DNA from: Pseudescherichia sp032055545
GTDB lineage: Bacteria > Pseudomonadota > Gammaproteobacteria > Enterobacterales > Enterobacteriaceae
Reading direction: 5' to 3'
DNA: 64,000 nucleotides
Assembly: GCA_032055545.1 (NCBI GenBank)
Contig: DAMBQR010000001.1
Coordinates: forward strand, 83,492 to 147,491
The notes under the pieces were generated by a model, which saw only the letters and a program-made list of their open reading frames with translations, was not told the DNA's origin and ran no database searches. Every line of letters begins with the position of its first letter. Position 1 is the stretch's first letter. This document shows positions 25,256 through 35,697 of this stretch, piece after piece. The translations under genes were made by a program, and so were the position numbers.

Positions 25256-26164
25256 ATGCGTAGTCGTACGCTTGCGGATCTTGACCGGGTGGTGGCCCTT
25301 GGCGGCGGACACGGACTGGGCCGCGTCATGTCCTCGCTGGGATCGCTGGGTTCAAGGCTGACGGGGATCGTCACCACCACCGATAACGGCGGGTCAACCG
25401 GGCGTATTCGTCGCGCCGAGGGCGGCATCGCCTGGGGCGATATGCGTAACTGTTTGAACCAGTTAATTACCGAGCAGAGCGTCGCTTCGGCGATGTTTGA
25501 GTACCGTTTTACCGGTAATGGCGAACTTTCAGGCCATAACCTCGGAAATCTGATGTTAAAGGCGCTGGACCACCTTAGCGTCAGGCCTCTGGAGGCGATC
25601 AATTTAATTCGTAACCTGCTGAAGGTGGATGCGTTTTTAATCCCCATGTCGGAGCAGCCGGTAGATCTGATGGCTATTGATAGCGATGGGCATACGGTGT
25701 ACGGCGAGGTGAATATTGACGGGCTGACTACGCCCATCCAGGAGCTGATGCTTTTTCCCTCCGTGCCCGCGACCCGGGAGGCGACAGACGCCATTGCCGA
25801 AGCGGATCTGATCCTGATTGGCCCCGGCAGCTTTTATACCAGCCTGATGCCGCTGGTACTGCTTGGCGATCTGGCCCAGGCGCTGCGCCGCACCCCCGCC
25901 CCGGTGGTCTATATCGACAACTTAGGCAAGGAGCTGAGCGCTGAGGCCGCGCGGATGGATCTGGCCGCTAAGCTGGCCCTGCTGGAGCAGCGCGTGGGCA
26001 AGCGGATCGTGGACGCCGTCGTGGTAGGCCCGGAGGCGGAGACGACGGATCTCAGCGGCCGCATCGTGGTTCAGGAGGTGCTGGAAGCCAGCGACGTTCC
26101 CCATCATCACGATCGTCACCTGCTGCGCGCTGCCCTGGAGCAGGCAGTCCAGCGGCTGGGCTGA
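25256..26164 (+). CDS. ybhK: YvcK/CofD-like protein YbhK (gluconeogenesis factor family)
   Basis: A 302-residue protein, the same length as E. coli YbhK. The nucleotide-sugar-binding fold is shown by VVALGGGHGLGRV, TTTDNGGSTGRIRR, SGHNLGNLML and LILIGPGSFYTSLMP. Bacillus YvcK binds UDP-sugars and supports growth on gluconeogenic carbon; the E. coli role is not defined. It is transcribed divergently from moaA. In E. coli uvrB follows directly; here eptA-basRS intervenes. Confidence 0.94.
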   Translation: MRSRTLADLDRVVALGGGHGLGRVMSSLGSLGSRLTGIVTTTDNGGSTGRIRRAEGGIAWGDMRNCLNQLITEQSVASAMFEYRFTGNGELSGHNLGNLMLKALDHLSVRPLEAINLIRNLLKVDAFLIPMSEQPVDLMAIDSDGHTVYGEVNIDGLTTPIQELMLFPSVPATREATDAIAEADLILIGPGSFYTSLMPLVLLGDLAQALRRTPAPVVYIDNLGKELSAEAARMDLAAKLALLEQRVGKRIVDAVVVGPEAETTDLSGRIVVQEVLEASDVPHHHDRHLLRAALEQAVQRLG

Positions 26165-26194
26165 TCTTTTACATCCCCGGACTTTTCTGAAGAA

Positions 26195-26211
26195 CTTAAG
26201 GTTCCCTTAAC
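26195..26211 (+). promoter_or_regulatory. PmrA (BasR) box upstream of eptA
   Basis: CTTAAG-GTTCC-CTTAAC fits the tandem YTTAAK-N5-YTTAAK BasR/PmrA consensus. It lies 47 nt upstream of the eptA start and implies autoregulation of eptA-basRS. Confidence 0.85.
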
Positions 26212-26257
26212 CCTCTTCTGTGAGCATACGCAACATACTCTTTTCTGGAAGTAATGT

Positions 26258-27895
26258 ATGCGTATGTTCCCGTTCTACAGGCCTCCCCTGGGGCGCACAA
26301 CCTTTACCCTCCTGTTCTCGTTCTATATCGCCGTCGTGCTGAACCTCGTCTTTTATCGTCAGGCCTGGACGCTGCTGGCGGTGAACTCACCGTGGTCGCT
26401 GGCGGTATTTTTATCGATGCCGCTCGTCGCCTTCTGCGTGATCAACATTCTGACCACCCTGGCCTCGTTGCTCTGGCTGGATCGGCTGCTCATCTGCCTG
26501 TTTATTCTGCTCTGCGCGGCAACGCAGTACTTCATCTGGACCTACGGGGTGATTATCGACCGCACAATGATCGCCAATATTGTCGATACCACGCCCGCCG
26601 AAAGCTTTGCCCTGATCACGCCGCAGCTGCTGCTGACGATAGGGCTATCCGGGGTGCTGATGGCTATACTGGCCTGCTGGCTGCGGGTCAAAAAATCCCC
26701 TTCCGGCTGGCGTAGCGTGCTGATCCGCGGCGCGAATATTCTCGTGTCGGTCGCCGTGGTGCTGGTGGTGGCGCTCTTTTTCTATAAGGACTACGCCTCA
26801 CTGTTTCGCAATAATCGCGAGCTGGTAAAATCCCTCGGGCCGTCAAACAGCATCACCGCCGTCTACTCTTACTACAAGCATCATCAGATGGACAATCTGC
26901 CGCTGGTGAAGCTGGGGGAAGATGCGAAGCTCGTACCGCAGATGCATCAGGGCACGAAGAAAAATTTAACCATTCTGGTGGTGGGCGAAACCTCACGGGC
27001 AGAAGATTTTTCCCTCTCTGGCTACGGGCGTGAAACAAATCCGCGACTCAAGCAGGACAACGTGGTCTATTTCCCACAGACCAGCTCCTGCGGCACGGTG
27101 ACGGCGGTCTCGGTGCCCTGCATGTTCTCGGGAATGGCGCGCAAGAACTATGACGAACAGCTGGCCCACCACCGGGAAGGTTTGCTGGATATTATCCAGC
27201 GTGCGGGTATCCAGGTGCTGTGGAACGAGAACGACGGCGGCTGCAAAGGGGCCTGCGACCGGGTTCCCCATCAGGATGTCACCCAGCTTAACCTGGCCGA
27301 CCTCTGCAAGGCGGGGGAGTGCGAGGACGATATTCTCTTCCACGGGCTGGCGCAGTACATCGATAATCTACAGGGTGACGGTTTGATCGTGCTGCACACC
27401 ATCGGCAGCCACGGCCCTACCTATTACGAACGCTATCCGCCACAGTTCAGGAAATTCACCCCAACCTGCGATACCAACGAAATCCAGACCTGTACGCAAC
27501 AACAGCTAAAGAATACTTATGATAATACGGTACTGTACGTCGATTATGTGGTCGATAAAGCGATAAAATTGCTGCAGTCGCAGCAGGACAGATTTACCAC
27601 CAGCCTGGTCTACCTCTCCGATCACGGCGAGTCCTTAGGCGAAAACGGCGTCTATCTGCATGGTCTGCCCTATGCCATTGCGCCGGAGTCGCAGAAACAT
27701 GTGCCGATGCTGATCTGGCTCTCACAAGATTTTCAGCAGCGCTACAAGGTGAGTGAAACATGCCTGCAAAAACGCGCCGCCGGCGAGGCTTTTTCACAGG
27801 ACAACCTGTTCTCAACCATGCTGGGCATCACGGGCGTACAGACCCAGGTTTATCAGCCAGCCGATGATATTTTGGCCGCGTGCAAGGAGTCATAA
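26258..27895 (+). CDS. eptA: Lipid A phosphoethanolamine transferase EptA (PmrC)
   Basis: A 545-residue inner-membrane alkaline-phosphatase-superfamily enzyme. Five N-terminal membrane spans (to about residue 176) precede a periplasmic catalytic domain. Nucleophile Thr280 lies in SSCGTVTAVSVPCM. Metal ligands include Glu244 (VGETSRAEDF) and the Asp-His of LSDHGESLGENG, with cysteine pairs for disulfides. It transfers phosphoethanolamine to lipid A phosphates, lowering affinity for polymyxins and other cationic peptides. It is closer to E. coli EptA than to MCR proteins by eye. It lies 3 nt upstream of basR, as in pmrCAB. Confidence 0.96.
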   Translation: MRMFPFYRPPLGRTTFTLLFSFYIAVVLNLVFYRQAWTLLAVNSPWSLAVFLSMPLVAFCVINILTTLASLLWLDRLLICLFILLCAATQYFIWTYGVIIDRTMIANIVDTTPAESFALITPQLLLTIGLSGVLMAILACWLRVKKSPSGWRSVLIRGANILVSVAVVLVVALFFYKDYASLFRNNRELVKSLGPSNSITAVYSYYKHHQMDNLPLVKLGEDAKLVPQMHQGTKKNLTILVVGETSRAEDFSLSGYGRETNPRLKQDNVVYFPQTSSCGTVTAVSVPCMFSGMARKNYDEQLAHHREGLLDIIQRAGIQVLWNENDGGCKGACDRVPHQDVTQLNLADLCKAGECEDDILFHGLAQYIDNLQGDGLIVLHTIGSHGPTYYERYPPQFRKFTPTCDTNEIQTCTQQQLKNTYDNTVLYVDYVVDKAIKLLQSQQDRFTTSLVYLSDHGESLGENGVYLHGLPYAIAPESQKHVPMLIWLSQDFQQRYKVSETCLQKRAAGEAFSQDNLFSTMLGITGVQTQVYQPADDILAACKES

Positions 27896-27898
27896 TCA

Positions 27899-28570
27899 AT
27901 GAAAATATTAATCGTAGAGGATGATGCACTGCTGTTGCAGGGACTGATCCTGGCAATGCAATCAGAGGGGTACGCCTGCGACGGCGTCAGTACCGGCCGG
28001 GAGGCGATGCTTAGCCTGGCGTCGGGGCACTATAGTCTGATTGTGCTCGATCTGGGCCTGCCGGACGAAGATGGCCTGCATCTTTTGCAGCGGCTGCGGC
28101 GGGAGAAGGTCTCCCTGCCGGTGTTGATCCTTACCGCCCGGGATACCGTGGAGGATCGTATCTGCGGGCTGGACGCGGGCGCGGATGACTATCTGATCAA
28201 GCCCTTCGCGCTGGAGGAGCTTAACGCCCGCATCCGGGCGCTGCTGCGCCGCCAGCATAACCAGGGCGATAACGAAATTACCGTTGACGACCTGCGCCTG
28301 AACGTCACTACCCGCCAGGTATGGCTGGCCGGGCACTCGATGGACCTTACGCCAAAAGAGTACGCCCTGCTGTCGCGCCTGATGCTCAAGGCAGGCAGCC
28401 CGGTACACCGGGAGATCCTCTATAATGACATCTATAACTGGGATAATGAGCCGGCCACTAATACTCTTGAGGTGCATATCCATAACCTGCGGGATAAGAT
28501 TGGCAAAGATCGGATCCGCACGGTGCGCGGTTTTGGCTACCAGCTGATTAAAACGGAGCAGACAACCTGA
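27899..28570 (+). CDS. basR: Response regulator BasR (PmrA)
   Basis: A 223-residue OmpR-family regulator. The receiver domain has acidic pair E7-D8, phospho-acceptor Asp51 (VLDLGLPDEDG), Thr79 region LTARD and a switch Lys about 101 (KPFA). The C-terminal winged helix has LTPKEYALLSRLM and VHIHNLRDKIG. It activates eptA, arn and other lipid A genes from boxes like the one at 26195. It lies between eptA (3 nt) and basS (4 nt). Confidence 0.96.
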   Translation: MKILIVEDDALLLQGLILAMQSEGYACDGVSTGREAMLSLASGHYSLIVLDLGLPDEDGLHLLQRLRREKVSLPVLILTARDTVEDRICGLDAGADDYLIKPFALEELNARIRALLRRQHNQGDNEITVDDLRLNVTTRQVWLAGHSMDLTPKEYALLSRLMLKAGSPVHREILYNDIYNWDNEPATNTLEVHIHNLRDKIGKDRIRTVRGFGYQLIKTEQTT

Positions 28571-28574
28571 CGCT

Positions 28575-29669
28575 ATGCCAGAGAAGATAAAAAAGGTGCT
28601 TTCCCCTGCCCGCTGGACCCTGCGCGGACGCCTGCTGCTAACCATCGGCTCGATTCTGGTGCTGTTTCAGCTTATCAGCGTCTTCTGGCTATGGCATGAG
28701 AGCAAGGAGCAGATCCAGCTGCTGGTTGAGAGCGCGATCTACAAGCACAATAACCACGCCCATATTGAGCGCGAGGTGCACGAGGCGGTTGCCAGCCTGC
28801 TGGTGCCGAGCCTGTTTATTATTGGCATGGCGCTGCTGCTCTGTATGCAGGCGGTAAAGCTGATTACCCGTCCGCTGCGCGATCTGCAGCGTGAGCTGGA
28901 GATCCGTACACCCGATAATCTGCAGCCGATTGTGCTCGACAACCCGTCGGCGGAGGTGGAGGCGGTCAGCTCGGCCATTAACCAACTGGTGGCACGCCTG
29001 AACCTGACCCTCGATCGCGAGCGGCTTTTTACCGCTGATGTAGCGCATGAACTGCGCACCCCGCTGGCGGGACTGCGCCTGCACCTTGAGCTGCTGGCAA
29101 AAAGCCACCCTTCCATTGACGTCAGCCGCCTGATTTTACGCATCGACCAGATGACGGAGAGCGTCTCCCAGCTGCTGCAGCTGGCGCGCATGGCCCAGTC
29201 GTTCTCGGCGGGCAGCTACCAGCAGGTGATGCTGCTCCGCGACGTGATGCTGCCGCTACAGGATGAGTTACAGACGATGCTGGGCACCCGCCAGCAGACG
29301 CTGGCGCTGCCCGATCGTCGGGAAGACGTGGCGGTACGCGGGGATGCCGTTCAGCTGCGGGTACTGCTGAGAAACCTGGTGGAAAACGCCCACCGTTACA
29401 GCCCCGAGCAGAGCGCTATCACCCTGAAGCTTGAGCAGGATCCAGCTCCGGTGCTGGCCGTTGAGGATGAAGGCCCCGGTGTAGACCAAGCGAAAAGCAA
29501 AGAGCTGAGCAAAGCCTTTGTGCGGATGGACAGCCGCTACGGCGGTATTGGGTTAGGGTTGAGCATCGTCAGCCGCATCGCCCAGCTACACGACGGACAG
29601 TTCTACCTGCATAACCGCACGCCGAAGCCCGGCGTGCGGGCCTGGGTGCGGTTTCCGCCTGTTGTTTAG
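28575..29669 (+). CDS. basS: Sensor histidine kinase BasS (PmrB)
   Basis: A 364-residue membrane kinase. TM1 is about 20-40, and the short periplasmic loop carries an ExxE motif (Glu67/Glu70), the type of site used for Fe3+ sensing in PmrB. TM2 is about 75-94, then HAMP, H-box AHELRTPL with phospho-His158, and ATP-binding N, G1 (DEGPG) and G2 (GGIGLGLSIV) boxes. High Fe3+, Al3+, Zn2+ or mild acid activates it. Only 18 nt separate it from the convergent uvrB; no terminator is evident. Confidence 0.95.
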   Translation: MPEKIKKVLSPARWTLRGRLLLTIGSILVLFQLISVFWLWHESKEQIQLLVESAIYKHNNHAHIEREVHEAVASLLVPSLFIIGMALLLCMQAVKLITRPLRDLQRELEIRTPDNLQPIVLDNPSAEVEAVSSAINQLVARLNLTLDRERLFTADVAHELRTPLAGLRLHLELLAKSHPSIDVSRLILRIDQMTESVSQLLQLARMAQSFSAGSYQQVMLLRDVMLPLQDELQTMLGTRQQTLALPDRREDVAVRGDAVQLRVLLRNLVENAHRYSPEQSAITLKLEQDPAPVLAVEDEGPGVDQAKSKELSKAFVRMDSRYGGIGLGLSIVSRIAQLHDGQFYLHNRTPKPGVRAWVRFPPVV

Positions 29670-29687
29670 GCAGAGTGTTTAGGCAGA

Positions 29688-31709
<2,022 letters not shown>

Positions 31710-31787
31710 GAATGGCTACCTGATGAAGGAATGAGCGGGCAGGTGAGTAATTTTACTCGCGACAGCGGATTTTGCCAATAATTTACA

Positions 31788-31803
31788 CTGGATAAAAAGC
31801 CAG
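31788..31803. promoter_or_regulatory. LexA (SOS) box of uvrB
   Basis: CTG-GATAAAAAGC-CAG fits CTG-N10-CAG, with CACTG/CAGTG outer symmetry. The position matches the known SOS operator of uvrB. Confidence 0.9.
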
Positions 31804-32106
31804 TGGCAGACCAGAATATCTGTGTTACGTAAGGCAATTTCAAGCGCCGTAAGGAAAATTTGCCCCTGGAGCAGAATTAAAAACTAAAAAAAATATCTTA
31901 TCCCCAGAACTTTTTGCGATTTAACATTTGTCAAGTCGGGTGGTGAAAGTTTTGTGTCAGCGGGTGACACTTTTCTTACATACGTTGCTTTTATCTAACG
32001 CTTTGAATTTTTTATGTTTATACAAAAAGCCGCGTTTCGCATCAATTCATGCCCAGGCCGCGTGCTCTCTCGCTTTGCACGCGTTTTCTAACTCTAATGC
32101 ACAAGG

Positions 32107-32129
32107 TTATCCACAGGAATAGTGGATAA
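32107..32129. promoter_or_regulatory. Inverted pair of DnaA-box-like sequences
   Basis: A perfect TTATCCACA (32107-32115) is followed 5 nt later by AGTGGATAA (32121-32129), whose complement TTATCCACT is one mismatch from consensus. The E. coli uvrB control region has been reported to contain DnaA binding; conservation is plausible. Confidence 0.55.
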
Positions 32130-32418
32130 CTGTCGCCAGCCCATACCCCCTGCGACTCAGCGAAAGTCGGATTTTGCGAAACGGTGCGCAGGTAAAAAAA
32201 TTTTCCCACCATTTTTTATCGCATTCTGATGTGACTGCACCATGAAAAATCAGATCTGCCTGTGGCTAGCACTAACAGCGTGCAGATGCAATCGGTCAGA
32301 CGACCGGATCGGGCAAATTTAGCGGTTTTTCTTCATCCTGCTCTGAAAAACAGAGCATAACACGCTTCTGGCAAGGCTTTTGCAACATATCTTTTACAGA
32401 CCCGCCCCAGGAGATGAA

Positions 32419-33144
32419 ATGATGTTGAGCTTACGTGCAGTGAATCACTATTACGGCGATCGGCATACGCTTTGGAATGTCGATCTCGATCTTATCCCTG
32501 GAACCTGCACCTGCGTGATGGGGCTGCCTGGCATGGGGAAAACGACCCTGGTCAACTGTATCTCTGGCTATCTGCCGGTGGAGAGCGGAAGCATTATCTG
32601 GCATGAGTCAGGGGCAGCCCCGCTCAACCTGTTGCAGGTGAGGATGGAGGATCGCCCGGCGATGGGCATCGCCTGCGTGCCGCAGGACAGGCGGATCTTC
32701 TCTCAGCTGACGGTTGAGGAGAATTTACAGGTGGCCTGGATGGCAGTCGGCGAGCCGGGCAGCGCGGTGACGCGGGAAATCTACGATCTCTTTCCCGAGC
32801 TGTATGCCCTGCGTCAGGTCAAGGGCGCAGGCCTGTCAGAGGATAACCAGCATCAGCTGGCGCTGGCCCGGGCGCTGGTGACCCATCCGCGCCTGCTGAT
32901 CCTTGATGAGCCGACCCGGGGGCTGGGCCAGGCCTTTATCCATAAGCTGGGCAACCTGCTGGTACGCCTGAATCAGGATTTCGGCATGACTATCCTGCTG
33001 GCGGAGCAGCACCTGTCGTTTATACGCCGCGTCGCCGACCGCTTCTATCTGCTGCACCGGGGGCGCAGCGTGGCCCAGGGCAGCGTTATGCAGCTGGATG
33101 ATCCGCTGCTTTCCCAGTGGATGATGCCGACCCTAAAGCACTGA
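32419..33144 (+). CDS. Orphan LIV/urea-type ABC transporter ATP-binding protein
   Basis: A 241-residue ABC ATPase of the LivF/UrtE branch with no permease or binding-protein gene nearby. Walker A is GLPGMGKTT (35-43), the Q-loop lies near CVPQDR, and Walker B is LLILDEP (159-165). The signature motif is degenerate: LSEDNQH (139-145) replaces the usual LSGGEQQ, losing both glycines. A GGAG site precedes ATG 32419 (or 32422). The last 59 nt overlap bioD in antisense. It might serve a permease elsewhere or act as a non-transport ATPase. The role is unknown. Confidence 0.8.
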   Translation: MMLSLRAVNHYYGDRHTLWNVDLDLIPGTCTCVMGLPGMGKTTLVNCISGYLPVESGSIIWHESGAAPLNLLQVRMEDRPAMGIACVPQDRRIFSQLTVEENLQVAWMAVGEPGSAVTREIYDLFPELYALRQVKGAGLSEDNQHQLALARALVTHPRLLILDEPTRGLGQAFIHKLGNLLVRLNQDFGMTILLAEQHLSFIRRVADRFYLLHRGRSVAQGSVMQLDDPLLSQWMMPTLKH

Positions 33145-33814
33145 GATCGAGCCAGTGGCCGGTTTCACTCTCTGGCGAGACGCTCTCCAGCCACGGGATC
33201 TCGCCAAGGAACGGCGCGGGCAGCATGCGCTTAAGCGTCGCCAGATACTCCGCGTGACGCTTGCCCGGCGGCACGACGTCGTTAGCAACCCAGCCCGCCA
33301 GCCGCAGTCCCGCCTGCTGCACCGCCTGAGCGGTCAGCACTGCATGGTTGATGCAGCCAAGCTTAACGCCCACCACTAAAATCACCGGCAGCTGCTCCTG
33401 AATGACCCAGTCGGCAAAGGTCAGGGTCTCCGAGAGCGGAGTGAACCAGCCCCCTGCCCCCTCCACCAGCACCCACTCCGCCTGCGCCTCCAGCGTGCGC
33501 AGTCCCGCCGAGAGCTTTGCAGCCTCGACAGGCTGTGCAAGCGCGGCGCTGACGATGTGCGGCGAGGTTGGCTCAGCAAAGGTGTACGGATTGACAGCAT
33601 CATAGCTCAAGGCCAGCGTGCTGTTATGCTGTAGCGCCAGCGCATCGCTGTTGCGCAGCCCCTCCGGCGTCATCTCGCTGCCGGAGGCGACCGGTTTGTA
33701 GCCCGCGGTCTGCCATCCCGCCAGCGCTGCGGCCTGCAACAGGGCGCAGCTGGCCACCGTTTTACCGACTTCCGTATCCGTGCCGGTAACAAAATAGCGT
33801 TCAGTCACGTTCAA
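33086..33814 (-). CDS. bioD: Dethiobiotin synthetase
   Basis: A 242-residue P-loop enzyme. GTDTEVGKT (about 11-19) is the phosphate loop, GYKPVASG follows, and VEGAGGW is the conserved carbamate/ATP region. It closes the ureido ring of dethiobiotin from DAPA, CO2 and ATP. It is the last gene of bioBFCD, overlapping bioC by 14 nt. Its C-terminus is somewhat extended (GSASSTGKAADHPAA), and the 3' end overlaps the convergent ABC gene by 59 nt. Confidence 0.96.
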   Translation of the reverse strand: MNVTERYFVTGTDTEVGKTVASCALLQAAALAGWQTAGYKPVASGSEMTPEGLRNSDALALQHNSTLALSYDAVNPYTFAEPTSPHIVSAALAQPVEAAKLSAGLRTLEAQAEWVLVEGAGGWFTPLSETLTFADWVIQEQLPVILVVGVKLGCINHAVLTAQAVQQAGLRLAGWVANDVVPPGKRHAEYLATLKRMLPAPFLGEIPWLESVSPESETGHWLDLSALGSASSTGKAADHPAA

Positions 33815-34556
33815 TGACTCCCCAAAAAAGTGAATAGGTCAGCAGGCATCTGCCCTGCTGCTGCGGCCACGCCAGCTGCAAACGCTGAAGCTGGCCGCGG
33901 GTTAGAGGCTGATTGTGCCTGCCTGCGTGCAGGTGCGTCGCGCCGATGCCCTTTAGCGAACGCATGGCCGAGAGGGCGTCGTCAAAGGCGAGCGTGATAC
34001 GCTCCACGCCGCAGCGGCCGCGCCAGGCGCTAACGGTGTCGGCCAGCGCCTCCTCCGCTAAGAATCGGTTGGCATGGGAACGGTTGTCCACCGCCTGCCA
34101 GGCCTGGTTCAGCTCCGGCAGCGATCCGCCCGCCAGGGTGGTAAAAGCTACCGCTCCGCCGGGACGCACAACACGGTGCAGCTCCGTCAGCGCCTGGCCT
34201 AAATCATTGCACCACTGCACCGCGAGGTTACTCCACGCGAGATCGAACCGGGCCTCGGCCAGAGGCAGCGCTTCAATATCTGCCGCAACGTAGTACCGGG
34301 CGGCCTGCTGGCTCTGCGCCTGCCTGAGCATCGGCAGGGAGAGATCGAGGGCGGTCACTTCGGCGCCCGCGTCACGCCAGTAGCAACTCATGCTGCCCGG
34401 CCCGCAGCCTGCGTCCAGCACGCGAGCTGGACGACGTTCGCCCAGCTTCGCCAGCAGCAGATCGGCGCTCTGCCGCTGAAGCTGGGCATGGCTGTCGTAA
34501 CTCTGGGCTGCCCGGCCAAAGGCCGCCGCTACCGCGCGTTTATTCACCAGGCTCAT
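33801..34556 (-). CDS. bioC: Malonyl-ACP O-methyltransferase BioC
   Basis: A 251-residue SAM methyltransferase. Motif I is VLDAGCGPG, then ALDLSLPML, DLAWSNLAVQWC and LHRVVRPGG. It methylates malonyl-ACP so the fatty acid machinery can build the pimeloyl chain. ATG 34556 overlaps the end of bioF by 17 nt, and a longer start is unlikely. Confidence 0.95.
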   Translation of the reverse strand: MSLVNKRAVAAAFGRAAQSYDSHAQLQRQSADLLLAKLGERRPARVLDAGCGPGSMSCYWRDAGAEVTALDLSLPMLRQAQSQQAARYYVAADIEALPLAEARFDLAWSNLAVQWCNDLGQALTELHRVVRPGGAVAFTTLAGGSLPELNQAWQAVDNRSHANRFLAEEALADTVSAWRGRCGVERITLAFDDALSAMRSLKGIGATHLHAGRHNQPLTRGQLQRLQLAWPQQQGRCLLTYSLFWGVIERD

Positions 34557-35697
34557 GCAATACCTCCAACAGACGATCGACATCCTCCGGCTGATGGGCC
34601 GCCGTCAGGGTCAGACGCAGGCGCGCGGTGCCTGCGGGTACGGTGGGCGGACGAATTGCCGTCACCCAGCACCCTTGTTGTCGCAGGCGCTCCGCCAGGC
34701 TCAACGCCCGGCTGTTATCGCCGACGATCAGCGGCTGGATGGCGCTTTGTGAATCGGTGATGCGCACCGGGAGCGACGCTGCGCCCTGGCGAAAACGCTG
34801 CACCAGCCCGGCGAGCGCCGCCCGGCGGCGGTCGCCCTCCTCGCCCCGGATCACGCCCAGCGCGGCGCTGAGGGCCACGGCCTGGGCGGGAGGCATTGAG
34901 GTGCTGTAGATCAGGTGGCGGGCAAACTGCTCAAAATAGGTGGCAACCGCCTCGCTGCACAGCACCGCCGCGCCGCTGACGCCGAAGCCTTTACCAAAGG
35001 TGACCACCAGCAGCTCTGGCTTTACCTCCTGCTGCTGGCAGCTGCCGCGCCCTTCACTGCCGGTAACGGCGATACCGTGGGCATCATCCACCAGCAGCCA
35101 GGCACCGGCGCTGCGCGCCTGCTCAGCAATGGCTGCCAGCGGCGCGCTGTCGCCATCCATGCTGAAGATCCCCTCCGTCACTACCAGCTGCTGACCGTCG
35201 CAGGGTTTATCCAGCAGCGTAGTGAGCTGGTCAACGTCATTGTGGGCGAAGCGCCGCAGCTGAGCCGGACTGAGGCTGGCGGCCTCGAGCAGGGAGGCAT
35301 GGCTGAGCTTATCCGCCACGATGCGATCCGCTTTGCCGGTCAGGGCGGCAATCACCGCCTGGTTGGCGGCAAAGCCGGAGATAAACAGCAGCGCCCGAGG
35401 GTAGCCCAGCCAGTCGGCCAGCTCGCTCTCCAGAGCATGGTGCGCCCGGGTATAGCCGCTGACGTGTCCGGAGCCGCCGCTGCCTACGCCATACTGCTCC
35501 GCGCCCTGCTGCCAGGCGCGTACAATGGCAGGATGCTGGCTTAAGCCAAGATAGTCATTGCTGGAGAAGTTGCAGTAGCGGCTGTCATCCACCGTCAGCC
35601 AGCGCCCCGCGCCCTGCCCGACCACCCGGCGCGTGCGCAGGGCTTCGGCAGCTCGCCGATCGTCTAATGCGGCATCGATGCGCTGCTGCCAGCTCAT
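34540..35697 (-). CDS. bioF: 8-amino-7-oxononanoate synthase
   Basis: A 385-residue PLP enzyme of the alpha-oxoamine synthase family. The PLP lysine lies in TFGKGFG, with VDDAHG as the Asp-x-x-His cofactor motif and GSGGSGHVSG in the N-terminal part. It condenses pimeloyl-ACP with alanine. It overlaps bioB by 4 nt and bioC by 17 nt. Confidence 0.97.
   Translation of the reverse strand: MSWQQRIDAALDDRRAAEALRTRRVVGQGAGRWLTVDDSRYCNFSSNDYLGLSQHPAIVRAWQQGAEQYGVGSGGSGHVSGYTRAHHALESELADWLGYPRALLFISGFAANQAVIAALTGKADRIVADKLSHASLLEAASLSPAQLRRFAHNDVDQLTTLLDKPCDGQQLVVTEGIFSMDGDSAPLAAIAEQARSAGAWLLVDDAHGIAVTGSEGRGSCQQQEVKPELLVVTFGKGFGVSGAAVLCSEAVATYFEQFARHLIYSTSMPPAQAVALSAALGVIRGEEGDRRRAALAGLVQRFRQGAASLPVRITDSQSAIQPLIVGDNSRALSLAERLRQQGCWVTAIRPPTVPAGTARLRLTLTAAHQPEDVDRLLEVLHEPGE

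Larger units (their letters stand above)
31710..32418. other. 709-bp intergenic region between uvrB and an orphan ABC ATPase
   Basis: AT-rich and without a convincing gene. It holds the uvrB LexA box (31788-31803), an inverted pair of DnaA-box-like sequences (32107-32129) and a short hairpin TGCTCTG-AAAAA-CAGAGCA at 32339-32357 before the ABC gene. A 26-codon open frame at 32242-32322 with a lipobox-like LALTAC is noted but not called. Confidence 0.6.

Noticed and set aside
26254..26715. Alternative frame starting 4 nt before eptA
   Set aside because: It overlaps eptA in another frame and has no family features.
26258..27895. eptA as a mobile colistin resistance (mcr) gene
   Set aside because: The protein follows E. 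coli EptA closely throughout and is in a chromosomal operon with basRS and a PmrA box; no insertion sequence lies nearby.
31928..32122. 64-codon frame in the uvrB upstream gap
   Set aside because: No ribosome binding site, no recognisable features, and it ends inside the DnaA-box pair.
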